Below are positions 1-6,138 of a stretch of DNA of 8,267 bases, in pieces. The translations under genes and the position numbers were made by a program. Positions within the stretch are counted from its first letter, which is position 1, and every line of letters starts with the position of its first letter. Below the pieces are notes generated by a model. The model was not told the origin of the DNA, searched no databases, and worked only from the letters and a program-made list of their open reading frames with translations. The DNA comes from Candidatus Omnitrophota bacterium (GTDB lineage: Bacteria; Omnitrophota; Gorgyraeia; Aquiviventales; Aquiviventaceae). The stretch spans positions 1 through 8,267 of the forward strand of contig JACQHS010000108.1 in NCBI GenBank assembly GCA_016198915.1, in the 5' to 3' direction.

Positions 1-1221
1 GACCTGCAGCCGCTGCAGCCGCAGCCCGCTGTCTCGTTCCATCGCGTCCACGACATCGCGCGTTTGATACGCGAGCGCTTCCAGGGTGGCCCGCACAAGA
101 ATGTCCCGGGTCGTCCCCCGCGTCATGCCGATGACAGCACCTCGCGCTCCCATGTCCCAGTACGGCGCGCCCAACCCCACGAACGCCGGCACAACATAGA
201 CGCCGCCGGTCTCCTTCACACGGCGGGCGATTGCCTCGGTCTCGGGCGCGTGCCGAATCAACCGCAGGCCGTCCCGCAGCCACTGGATCGCCGCGCCCGC
301 GATGAAGACGCTGCCTTCCAGCGCGTAGGCGGGTGTTACGTTGCCGTCGTAGATGAGCGTGGTGATGAGGCCGTGACGGCTGGCGACGAAACGGGCTCCC
401 GTATTCAGCAGGAGAAAGCAGCCGGTGCCGTAGGTGTTCTTCGCCGACCCTGGACGCAGGCAGCCGTGGCCGACCATAGACGCCTGCTGGTCTCCCGCGA
501 TGCCGCTGATCGGAATGCCTGACGGCAGGGGACCCCACGCGTTCGTCATCCCGAACAGCCCGCTCGACGGTTTGACGATCGGCAGCATCGACGACGGGAC
601 ACCCACACGGTCCAGCAGGGCGGGATCCCAGCGGTGGGTCCGGATATTGTAGAGGAGGGTACGCGAGGCGTTCGTATAGTCAGTGGCGTGCACCCGCCCT
701 CCTGAGAGACGCCACAGGAGCCAACTGTCCACCGTGCCGAAGGCGGCCAGGCCCCGGCGGGTTCGCGCGCGCAGCCCCGCCACGTGATCCAACAGCCACC
801 GGATCTTCGTCCCGGAAAAGTAGGCGTCAATGACCAGGCCGGTCTTGCGGCGGACCTCCGGGGCCAACCCCTGAGCCTTCAACCGATCGCAGAAGGGAGC
901 CGTCCGCCGGCACTGCCACACGATGGCCTTCGCGAGCGCGCGTCCGGTCCGGCGGTCCCAGACCACCGTGGTCTCACGCTGGTTGGTGATCCCGATGGCG
1001 GCGATCGCGCGGGGGCTCACCCGGCCGGCAGCCAGTGCCCGCTGGATCGCCATCCGGGTGGTCTGGAGCAGTTCCTCGGGATCATGCTCCACCCAGCCGG
1101 GGCGGGGGTAGTACTGCGGCAGCTCGGCGTAGCCCTGTGAAACGACGCGGGCTCGACGGTTCACGAGCAGCGCGGTCGTCCCCGTCGTTCCCTGATCAAT
1201 CGACAAAATCACGGATGCCAT
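1..1221 (-). CDS. glpK: Glycerol kinase, C-terminus cut by window edge
   Basis: This gene encodes the FGGY-family kinase that phosphorylates glycerol to sn-glycerol 3-phosphate with ATP in the cytoplasm, feeding lipid synthesis and glycerol catabolism. Translating the minus strand from the ATG at 1221 gives 407 codons with no stop, running off the window; E. coli GlpK has about 500 residues, so roughly the last 90-100 are outside. The N-terminal phosphate loop reads SIDQGTTGTTA (residues 7-17). Glycerol-contact residues seen in E. coli GlpK have counterparts here: Arg82-Glu83 in TNQRETT, Tyr134, and Asp244-Gln245 in GIAGDQQ. The FGGY stretch APYWDMGARG and the ATLEALAYQTRDV helix follow near the cut. 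No glpF or glpD is adjacent. The start is set by the family N-terminus. There is no Shine-Dalgarno; a TATACT box sits 6 nt before the ATG. Confidence 0.96.
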   Translation of the reverse strand, partial: MASVILSIDQGTTGTTALLVNRRARVVSQGYAELPQYYPRPGWVEHDPEELLQTTRMAIQRALAAGRVSPRAIAAIGITNQRETTVVWDRRTGRALAKAIVWQCRRTAPFCDRLKAQGLAPEVRRKTGLVIDAYFSGTKIRWLLDHVAGLRARTRRGLAAFGTVDSWLLWRLSGGRVHATDYTNASRTLLYNIRTHRWDPALLDRVGVPSSMLPIVKPSSGLFGMTNAWGPLPSGIPISGIAGDQQASMVGHGCLRPGSAKNTYGTGCFLLLNTGARFVASRHGLITTLIYDGNVTPAYALEGSVFIAGAAIQWLRDGLRLIRHAPETEAIARRVKETGGVYVVPAFVGLGAPYWDMGARGAVIGMTRGTTRDILVRATLEALAYQTRDVVDAMERDSGLRLQRLQV

Positions 1222-1227
1222 GACACA

Positions 1228-1233
1228 AGTATA
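1228..1233 (-). promoter_or_regulatory. Candidate -10 box of glpK (leaderless layout)
   Basis: On the minus strand the sequence is TATACT, then the 6-nt spacer TGTGTC, then the glpK ATG at 1221. A start point about 7 nt past the box would fall on or next to the A of ATG, giving a leaderless mRNA. I see no convincing -35 hexamer at the usual distance and no Shine-Dalgarno. The call rests on sequence similarity and position only. Confidence 0.45.
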
Positions 1234-1237
1234 CCTG

Positions 1238-1256
1238 AACGGCTTTAAGCGCCGTT
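1238..1256. repeat. Small inverted repeat between HAMP B and glpK
   Basis: AACGGC and GCCGTT form a perfect 6-bp stem around the 7-nt loop TTTAAGC; an inner GCTT/AAGC palindrome is a competing fold. It lies just upstream of the glpK -10-like box and downstream of the HAMP B stop. No T-run follows on the minus strand, so it is not a standard intrinsic terminator. It could be an operator, a weak terminator, or chance. Confidence 0.35.
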
Positions 1257-1292
1257 ACGCGAAATTAAGTCGACGGGAGTAACAGGAGGGAC

Positions 1293-1739
1293 CTACGAGC
1301 GTGAACGGCTGCGCAGAAAGGTCGCGAGGCGATTGATGTCCTCCGCAAGGTCCGTCAGCGCATCACCCTTGCGCAGGGTGAGGTGGATATCAAAGTTCCC
1401 TTGGGTCATCTGGAATAAGGCCGCACGGATCCTGACAAGCGGGCCGGCCACCTTATGGGTCACGAGGATCCCCAGCCACGTGACGACGGGCACCAGGAGG
1501 ATCAGTTCCAGGACCACCGTCCAGGACACCGTATTGAAGAGGGCCACAAGATACCTGTCATTCACCAGTTCGAAGGAGTACAGCGTAAACCAGATGGCGG
1601 CATAGATCCCCAGAACGGCGGCGGCGGCCATCACGAAGAGCACCAACACCATCGCCCGCACAAACCGAAATTGGAAGCTCCGATTCACCAGCCAATGCTG
1701 CCGCCGATGCGGCCGCAGCTCAGTCGATTCGCGCATCAT
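1293..1739 (-). CDS. HAMP-domain membrane protein B (orphan HAMP, no output domain)
   Basis: This is a 148-residue predicted inner-membrane protein of unknown function. A basic N-terminus (residues 1-28) is followed by two hydrophobic segments, about 28-54 and 68-94. A HAMP linker follows at about 90-143, recognisable by HKVAGPLVRIRAAL, a connector with GNFDIHL, and the second helix DALTDLAEDINRLATFLR. HAMP domains normally pass a signal from a sensor to a kinase, cyclase or chemotaxis domain; here the protein ends with the HAMP. A strong purine-rich Shine-Dalgarno precedes two ATG codons at 1739 and 1736; either could be used. The gene starts 18 nt after the pseudopilin stop, so it is probably co-transcribed. 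It is clearly paralogous to HAMP protein A at 2252-2686. Confidence 0.85.
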   Translation of the reverse strand: MMRESTELRPHRRQHWLVNRSFQFRFVRAMVLVLFVMAAAAVLGIYAAIWFTLYSFELVNDRYLVALFNTVSWTVVLELILLVPVVTWLGILVTHKVAGPLVRIRAALFQMTQGNFDIHLTLRKGDALTDLAEDINRLATFLRSRSRS

Positions 1740-1740
1740 G

Positions 1741-1748
1741 CCCCCCTC
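1741..1748 (-). promoter_or_regulatory. Shine-Dalgarno of HAMP protein B
   Basis: GAGGGGGG on the minus strand lies directly before the tandem ATG codons (1739, 1736). Its spacing suits the second ATG better than the first. It shows that Shine-Dalgarno-led genes coexist here with genes lacking one. Confidence 0.55.
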
Positions 1749-1757
1749 GCCATCTGC

Positions 1758-2255
1758 CTACGGGATCACGGGATCGTTCGCATCAGCCGATGCGGACTGG
1801 TCCACATGCATGACAAGGCCTTGGTCCACGTAGAAATAGCGGCTGCCGGTCACACCGGAAGTAATGGGATCGGCGTTCAGCGAAAAACTGTTGCTGGACG
1901 GGTTGGCGTAGGTAAAGCGGTAGCCGCGCTTCTCAACGGTGAATCCGTCCCCCGCAAGGTCGAGCGGAATGTAGGGGGGGCTGGCCGTCGCCAGCTCGGT
2001 CAGGCTGGCGGGAAACCGCAGATTGGCCAAGTAAAAGAAATGGCACGCCCTGGAGATTTGTCGCATCGAAACCAGGGTGAGCTCTTCGTGGGTGATGATC
2101 CGGGCGCGCGCGAGCTGCAGCACCCCAACGGTGGCAAGCAGGGCGAGGATCGAAACCACCACCAATATTTCGATAAGGGTAAATCCCTGCCGCCTGTGGC
2201 CTCGCCGAAGGCGAGCCTCCCGCCTCTGGCGGGAGCAACAGGTGGTGGGGGTCAG
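1758..2255 (-). CDS. Type II secretion/type IV pilin-like pseudopilin, non-canonical start
   Basis: The protein has a class III prepilin signal: QGFTLIEILVVVSILALLA, with cleavage expected after the Gly at 2184-2186, Phe at +1 and the conserved Glu at +5. The mature part is about 141 residues: a hydrophobic N-terminal helix, then an amphipathic helix. A small C-terminal domain resembles GspG-like pseudopilins (RFPASLTELA, GYRFTYAN, TGSRYFYVDQG). Such proteins are cut by prepilin peptidase and assemble into pilus-like fibres in the inner membrane or periplasm. No ATG, GTG or TTG lies in frame between the cleavage site and the preceding HAMP A reading frame. The best candidate is CTG at 2255, overlapping the HAMP A TGA; it gives a 24-residue, very basic leader encoded partly by two hairpins. 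The 3' end and frame are certain; the start is not. It sits between two HAMP paralogues, with no gspE/F or pilus genes in view. Confidence 0.82.
   Translation of the reverse strand: MTPTTCCSRQRREARLRRGHRRQGFTLIEILVVVSILALLATVGVLQLARARIITHEELTLVSMRQISRACHFFYLANLRFPASLTELATASPPYIPLDLAGDGFTVEKRGYRFTYANPSSNSFSLNADPITSGVTGSRYFYVDQGLVMHVDQSASADANDPVIP
2201..2215. repeat. Perfect hairpin 1 in the pseudopilin leader region
   Basis: CTCGCC and GGCGAG form a 6-bp perfect stem around the loop GAA. It lies one base from a second perfect hairpin (2217-2235), inside the stretch that would encode the basic leader of the pseudopilin. No T-run follows on either strand, so a terminator is unlikely. Confidence 0.6.
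2217..2235. repeat. Perfect hairpin 2 in the pseudopilin leader region
   Basis: CTCCCGCC and GGCGGGAG form an 8-bp perfect stem with the 3-nt loop TCT. The seven inner pairs equal those of the hairpin at 6139-6158, while the outermost pair differs (C-G here, G-C there) but still pairs. This looks like a dispersed palindromic repeat family. Confidence 0.6.
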
Positions 2256-2686
2256 CGGTGGGTCCGGAGGGACTCGGCAAGACGATTGATGCCCTCGGCA
2301 AGTTCCACCAGCGCATCCCGCTTGCGCAGCCGCAGATGCACATCGTAGTGGCCGTTCGTCATCCGGGCCAAGGCGGCCTGGATCCTCACGAGGGGACCGG
2401 CAATCTTATGGGTGAGCAGCACCCCCATCCAGATGACAAACGGGGCCACCACGAGCAGTTCCACGGTGAGGCTCCACCACACCGTTGTGAACAACGCCAC
2501 CGACACCGCATCGTGTTCCAGCCCAAAGGCGCGCAGCGTCATCCACAAGGTCAGATAGACGGTGGCGAGGCCGATCGCCGTGAGAGCGATGAGAATGAGA
2601 AGCATCGCTCCAATAAACCGGTACTGCAGCGGGCGATTGACGATCAAGTGCCGTCGTCGGTAGGGACGCGCTACAGGGGGAGACAT
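2252..2686 (-). CDS. HAMP-domain membrane protein A (orphan HAMP, no output domain)
   Basis: This is a 144-residue predicted membrane protein, first gene of the HAMP-pseudopilin-HAMP unit. After a basic start (RPYRRRHLIVNRPLQYRF) come hydrophobic segments at about 23-50 and 66-92. A HAMP linker follows (HKIAGPLVRIQAAL, GHYDVHLRL, DALVELAEGINRLAESL), after which the protein ends. It aligns along its whole length with HAMP protein B, including NR, QYRF/QFRF, THK-AGPLVRI and the spacing of both membrane segments, so the two probably arose by duplication. The ATG at 2686 matches the start of protein B. An in-frame TTG at 2701 would add five residues. No clear Shine-Dalgarno is visible. Its TGA overlaps the proposed CTG start of the pseudopilin. 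Function is not known; a role in sensing or in organising a pilus-like complex is only inference. Confidence 0.85.
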   Translation of the reverse strand: MSPPVARPYRRRHLIVNRPLQYRFIGAMLLILIALTAIGLATVYLTLWMTLRAFGLEHDAVSVALFTTVWWSLTVELLVVAPFVIWMGVLLTHKIAGPLVRIQAALARMTNGHYDVHLRLRKRDALVELAEGINRLAESLRTHR

Positions 2687-2753
2687 GAGCTTGTGTCTCA
2701 ATTACCATGATTTGTTGAAGATTGCAATGAGATTTTTGGATATAATGCAGCCC
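2687..2753. promoter_or_regulatory. AT-rich divergent promoter region, HAMP unit and IMPase gene
   Basis: This 67-bp stretch between divergent start codons is much richer in A and T than its surroundings, especially 2697-2746. On the plus strand TATAAT (2741-2746) is a perfect -10 hexamer, 7 nt before the IMPase ATG. The nearest -35-like sequence, TTGAAG (2715-2720), is 20 nt away, longer than ideal. On the minus strand TTGCAA (2723-2728) resembles a -35, with only a weak GGTAAT -10 candidate 15 nt on. The plus-strand promoter is the better supported of the two. Confidence 0.5.
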
Positions 2754-3584
2754 ATGCTTCCGCCGCCGCTGTCAGGGTACGCCCGTGCCGCCTCGCAGGC
2801 CGCGCGCGCAGCTGGGCGCCTGCTCGCTCAGCACGCCGGCAAGCCCGCTACCGTCGCCATGAAGCGCGGCATCAACGATCTCGTCACCAACATCGACCGC
2901 GCCTCGGAACAGGCGATTCACCGCATCCTCCATCGGGCCTACCCCGGCTTCGGCTTCCTGGGGGAAGAACGCGGCGGACGCCGTTCCGCCTCCCCGTACC
3001 AATGGATCGTGGACCCGTTGGATGGCACCACGAACTTCGTGCACGGCGTCCCATGCTTTGGCGTGTCGATCGGGCTGGTGCACGAAGGAGTCAGGATCGT
3101 CGGGGTCATCTGTGATCCAATCCGCCGGCAGTTATTCGTCGCCGCTCAAGGCCATGGGGCATTTCTGAACGGAAAGCGGCTGCGTGTCTCTCGGCACCGG
3201 ACGCTGGCCACGAGCCTGCTCGCGACGGGGTTCTCCGCCAAGTTTCGCCGGCATCCCCAGCCCTATGCTCGCTGGTTTCACGCCCTTGAGTCACGCACAC
3301 AGGCCGTCCGCCGCATGGGCTCGACCGCCCTCTGCCTGGCGTATGTCGCCGCGGGATGGCTGGATGGGTTTTATGAGCGGGATCTCTGGCCGTGGGACGT
3401 TGCGGCGGGGCTGCTCCTCGTTGAGGAAGCGGGTGGACGGGTCACCGATTTTGACGGCAGGAGCGTTGTTCTCAGCGATGGTCGAGTCGCGGCCTCGAAC
3501 GGATGGATTCACGAGGAACTGCTGCGGGTCCTGCGCGGCACGTCGGTGACGGTCAAAGGGTGGCGGGCTTTCGAGTCTTTGTAG
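2754..3584 (+). CDS. Inositol-1-monophosphatase family phosphatase
   Basis: This is a 276-residue member of the Mg-dependent, lithium-sensitive phosphatase family (IMPase/SuhB/CysQ), which removes phosphate from inositol phosphates or related small substrates in the cytoplasm. Metal-site motifs are in order: GEERGG with Glu71, DPLDGTTNF with Asp87 and Asp90, and PWDVAAG with Asp215. The Gly-Ile-Asn-Asp-Leu-Val-Thr-Asn-Ile-Asp stretch (39-48) is also typical. The exact substrate cannot be read from the sequence; inositol-1-phosphate is the default. The ATG at 2754 gives the usual N-terminal length. Upstream in-frame ATGs (2745, and 2685 at the far end) would add unconserved residues, the latter running into the HAMP A start. 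There is no Shine-Dalgarno; TATAAT lies 7 nt before the ATG. The 3' end overlaps the convergent LOG gene by 76 bp. Confidence 0.9.
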   Translation: MLPPPLSGYARAASQAARAAGRLLAQHAGKPATVAMKRGINDLVTNIDRASEQAIHRILHRAYPGFGFLGEERGGRRSASPYQWIVDPLDGTTNFVHGVPCFGVSIGLVHEGVRIVGVICDPIRRQLFVAAQGHGAFLNGKRLRVSRHRTLATSLLATGFSAKFRRHPQPYARWFHALESRTQAVRRMGSTALCLAYVAAGWLDGFYERDLWPWDVAAGLLLVEEAGGRVTDFDGRSVVLSDGRVAASNGWIHEELLRVLRGTSVTVKGWRAFESL

Positions 3585-4216
3585 AACGCTTCGACCGTCG
3601 TCAGGACCTCCTCGGCCGTCTCGCAGATGGTAAACCGCTTCCAGTCATCCCACTCCATATAGCCTCGTTTCAGCACGAAGCGCTCCATCCAGTCCAACAG
3701 CCCCTGCCAGTACTCCTGTCCGACGAGGATCATAGGGATGGGGTCCACGCGCTTGGTCTGGACGAGCGTGGCGATTTCAAAAAACTCATCGAGCGTCCCG
3801 AACCCGCCCGGCATCACGACCAGCGCCTTCGAGTACTTCACGAACATCACCCGGCGGACGAAGAAGTAGCGGAAGCTCAGCAGCCGCTTCACAAACCGGT
3901 TGGGCATCTGCTGGATGGGAATCTCGATATTGAGGCCGATTGACTCTCCGCCCGCTTCCGACGCCCCCTTATTCGCCGCCTCCATCGCTCCCGGTCCTGC
4001 CCCGGTAATGACGGAGTAGCCGGCTCTCGCGAGGGCGTTGGCGATGTCGATCGTGAGCTGGTAATAGGGATCCGAGGGCTTGGTCCGCGAGGAGCCGAAG
4101 ATGGAGACGGCGTTCGTCACATCCGAGAGCTCATCGAATCCCTCGACGAACTCCCCCATGATCCGGAAGATCTGCCAGGGGTCTTCAAGTTTTCGCTGAT
4201 GGTTTCGCTTCGGCAT
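3509..4216 (-). CDS. LOG family protein (TIGR00730 Rossmann fold, nucleotide phosphoribohydrolase-like)
   Basis: This 235-residue Rossmann-fold protein is often mislabelled lysine decarboxylase. Characterised LOG proteins hydrolyse cytokinin riboside 5'-monophosphates or other nucleoside monophosphates to base plus ribose 5-phosphate. The family signature PGGFGTLDE is at residues 136-144. Before it are VSIFGSSR (37-44), the TGAGPGAMEAANKGA loop (71-85) and the SFRYFFVRRVMF helix (114-125), whose Arg residues are typical of the active site. The basic N-terminus and the Ser/Arg-rich C-terminal tail are not conserved family parts; the tail is encoded within the overlap with the IMPase gene. It lies 62 nt downstream of the rRNA methyltransferase stop and has its own -10-like boxes, so it may be transcribed separately. 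True substrate unknown. Confidence 0.88.
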   Translation of the reverse strand: MPKRNHQRKLEDPWQIFRIMGEFVEGFDELSDVTNAVSIFGSSRTKPSDPYYQLTIDIANALARAGYSVITGAGPGAMEAANKGASEAGGESIGLNIEIPIQQMPNRFVKRLLSFRYFFVRRVMFVKYSKALVVMPGGFGTLDEFFEIATLVQTKRVDPIPMILVGQEYWQGLLDWMERFVLKRGYMEWDDWKRFTICETAEEVLTTVEAFYKDSKARHPLTVTDVPRRTRSSSS

Positions 4217-4222
4217 GGACGG

Positions 4223-4234
4223 ATTCTAAGTATA
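4223..4234 (-). promoter_or_regulatory. Candidate -10 boxes of the LOG gene (leaderless layout)
   Basis: The minus strand reads TATACT directly followed by TAGAAT, then CCGTCC, then the ATG at 4216. TAGAAT matches the -10 consensus at five of six bases and ends 6 nt before the start codon, as at glpK. There is no Shine-Dalgarno and no clear -35. The 62-nt gap after the upstream methyltransferase stop shows no hairpin terminator. Confidence 0.45.
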
Positions 4235-4278
4235 TCTGATGGGAGCAAGGAATGGCTAGGGAGCGCAGGTCGCGAGTA

Positions 4279-5448
4279 TCAGGCCCGCTCGAGGAGGGCG
4301 AGGGTCTCGACGTGATCGGTCTGAGGGAACATGTCGAAGGCCGTCACGCGGGTGAGGCGGTACCGCGGAAAGCCGGCCAGCAGACTGCCGAGGTCGCGAA
4401 CCAGGGCTTGGGGGTTGCAGGACACATACGCCAGACGATGGGGACGAGCCGCAAGGATCGAGGGCACGGCCCGCGGATGCAGGCCGGCGCGGGGTGGATC
4501 GACAACCATCACGTCCGGCTTGGCCTCTTGCAGCCAGAAGCGCCGGTTCAGCAGGATCGTCTCGACGCGTCCCGCGCGAAACTCCACGTTGCGCACGCCG
4601 TTCAATGAGGCGTTGAGGACAGCGAGGTCCAGCGAGCGCGGCTCGCTGTCGATGCCGTAGACCTTTTGCGCACAGCGAGACAGATAGAACGCCACGAGCC
4701 CCAGCCCGCAGTAGAGGTCCCAAGCCACGGACGGCGATCCACCGCCCAGGCCCTCGCACAGCGCCTCGTACAGCCGCTCGGCCTGGAGGCGCGCCGGCTG
4801 AAGAAAGCTCAGCGGATGGAGCTTCAATTGAAACGGTCCCACGCGGTCGTCCAAGTAGGCGGTTCCCTCGATGAGATGAAGTTCGTCTGGCACCGCGATA
4901 TCCGCCAGTTTCCCGGTGATCCCCCAATAGAAACTCGACAGCCGGGGATGGCGCGCCATGAGGTCATGCGCCAGCCGTTCCACGACGTCCCGGGGCCCTG
5001 GGGCCGTGAGCAGACACAGCAGCACCTGGTCCGTCGCCTGACTATGGCGCACGATCAGGTAGCGGAAGAACCCCTGGTGCGTCCGCGGCCGATAGACCGG
5101 CAGGCCGGTGGCGGCGATGAGTCGACGGGTATCCCGCAGCATGGCCATGACCGGCTGGGGCAGCAAGAGACAGTCTTCCACATCGACGATGCGCCAGAAC
5201 GATCCCGCCGCGTGATAGCCCAGCAGGATCTGGCCCTCCGACTCTCCAAAGGTTAATTCAGCTTTATTCCGATACCGCCACGGCTCATCCAGCGGGACGA
5301 TCTCGATCTCTGGAACCGTCCCGAGGGGTCCCAGGAGGCGCTGCAGCCGACCGCGTTTGAGGATCAGCTGATCCGGGTACGCCACATCCTGCATGGTGCA
5401 GCCGCCGCATGTCCCGAAGTACGGACAGGGTGGGGTGACTTTGTTCAT
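4279..5448 (-). CDS. rlmD: 4Fe-4S 23S rRNA (uracil-C5)-methyltransferase, RlmC/RlmD type
   Basis: This 389-residue SAM-dependent RNA methyltransferase of the TrmA/RumA family transfers a methyl group to C5 of uridine in rRNA. The N-terminal iron-sulfur cysteines are Cys8, Cys14, Cys17 and Cys93 (C-x5-C-x2-C, then a distant Cys, as in E. coli RlmD). The SAM-binding motif DLYCGLG is at 244-250, DPPRAG at 317-322, the catalytic Cys344 in YVSCNPQ, and the probable base Glu381 in FPQTDHVET. It starts directly at the cysteine cluster, without the N-terminal TRAM domain of E. coli RlmD; RlmC also lacks TRAM, so the target (U1939 or U747) is uncertain. The usual FFQ-x-N motif is altered to FLQPA (215-219). 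Its ATG overlaps the rhomboid TGA (ATGA), implying translational coupling. Confidence 0.9.
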   Translation of the reverse strand: MNKVTPPCPYFGTCGGCTMQDVAYPDQLILKRGRLQRLLGPLGTVPEIEIVPLDEPWRYRNKAELTFGESEGQILLGYHAAGSFWRIVDVEDCLLLPQPVMAMLRDTRRLIAATGLPVYRPRTHQGFFRYLIVRHSQATDQVLLCLLTAPGPRDVVERLAHDLMARHPRLSSFYWGITGKLADIAVPDELHLIEGTAYLDDRVGPFQLKLHPLSFLQPARLQAERLYEALCEGLGGGSPSVAWDLYCGLGLVAFYLSRCAQKVYGIDSEPRSLDLAVLNASLNGVRNVEFRAGRVETILLNRRFWLQEAKPDVMVVDPPRAGLHPRAVPSILAARPHRLAYVSCNPQALVRDLGSLLAGFPRYRLTRVTAFDMFPQTDHVETLALLERA

Positions 5449-6122
5449 CGACGGCGCAAGGGACGCAGCAACACGACGCCGATCATCCCGCCCACGAATC
5501 CGCCGATGTGCGCCCAGAAGGCGACCCCGCCCAGATCAGCCACTTGGCCGATGGTTGTAATGCCGTTCAGCCATTGGAGGAGAAACCACAGCCCCAGGAA
5601 GATGAAGGCCGGAATCTCCACGGTGTCCCAGAAGACGCCGAGCGGCACCAGCGTCACGATCCGCGCAGCGGGAAACAGCAGCAAATACGCCCCGAGCACA
5701 CCGGCGATCGCACCGCTCGCCCCCACCATCGGCAGCGATGAATTCGGCGTAATGAGCAGCTGAGTGACCGCAGCCGCCGCTCCGCTGCCGAGATACAGCA
5801 GCAAGAAGCGTCCATGCCCGAGCCGGTCTTCCACGTTGTCGGCGAAAATCCAAAGATAGAGCATATTCGCGCCCAGATGCAGCGCTCCGGCATGAAGGAA
5901 CTGGGAGGTGAACAGGGTGAGCAGCAGGCCGGGCCAATCCAGGACATCACTCGGGGCGGCCACACGCCACTGGATCGGGACCACACCGAACCGGTGGACG
6001 AAGGCTTCGAGTGCCTCCCCCTGCTGAAGTTCCAGCAGAAACGCGGCGAGGTTAAGGATGAAGAGCCCGCGCATGATCCAGGGGACGCGCCGTGACGGAA
6101 TCGTGTCACGCAGCGGGATCAT
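5445..6122 (-). CDS. Rhomboid family intramembrane serine protease
   Basis: This 225-residue polytopic membrane protein has about six membrane segments. Rhomboids cut transmembrane substrates within the bilayer using a Ser-His dyad. The signature parts are present: HLGANMLYLW (His82, Asn86; oxyanion region), GASGAIAG with catalytic Ser136, and AHIGGFVGG with catalytic His205. The N-terminus IPLRDTIPSRRVPW is typical of short bacterial rhomboids. The ATG at 6122 follows the Shine-Dalgarno-like AGGGGGTGGG. A 169-nt upstream region separates it from lpxI and can fold over this start. The gene ends in an ATGA overlap with the rRNA methyltransferase gene. The substrate is unknown; nothing in the neighbourhood names one. 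Confidence 0.92.
   Translation of the reverse strand: MIPLRDTIPSRRVPWIMRGLFILNLAAFLLELQQGEALEAFVHRFGVVPIQWRVAAPSDVLDWPGLLLTLFTSQFLHAGALHLGANMLYLWIFADNVEDRLGHGRFLLLYLGSGAAAAVTQLLITPNSSLPMVGASGAIAGVLGAYLLLFPAARIVTLVPLGVFWDTVEIPAFIFLGLWFLLQWLNGITTIGQVADLGGVAFWAHIGGFVGGMIGVVLLRPLRRR
6091..6110. repeat. Inverted repeat in early rhomboid codons
   Basis: CGTGAC and GTCACG form a perfect 6-bp stem with an 8-nt loop, covering roughly codons 5-11 of the rhomboid gene. It may add to the mRNA structure around the start. It may equally be chance in a GC-rich gene. Confidence 0.3.
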
Positions 6123-6138
6123 CCCACCCCCTGGCTGC

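Noticed and set aside
64..522. Plus-strand open frame at the window start
   Set aside because: It is codon-for-codon antisense to glpK, which has all its active-site motifs on the minus strand.
1293..1739. Chemotaxis receptor or histidine kinase fragment
   Set aside because: The protein ends right after the HAMP domain, and its paralogue at 2252-2686 has the same length and end, so this is an intact short architecture, not a truncated receptor.
2196..2239. Intrinsic terminator between HAMP A and the pseudopilin
   Set aside because: Both hairpins are perfect, but neither is followed by a T-run on either strand, and the gene downstream in transcription is closely coupled.
1455..2348. Plus-strand open frame of 297 codons opposite the HAMP-pseudopilin unit
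   Set aside because: The sequence is low-complexity His/Gly/Gln-rich. The minus strand carries prepilin and HAMP motifs, which are far stronger evidence.
2685..2753. Longer 5' start for the IMPase gene at 2685
   Set aside because: It would add 23 unconserved residues, run into the divergent HAMP A start and place the TATAAT box inside the coding region; 2754 fits the family length.
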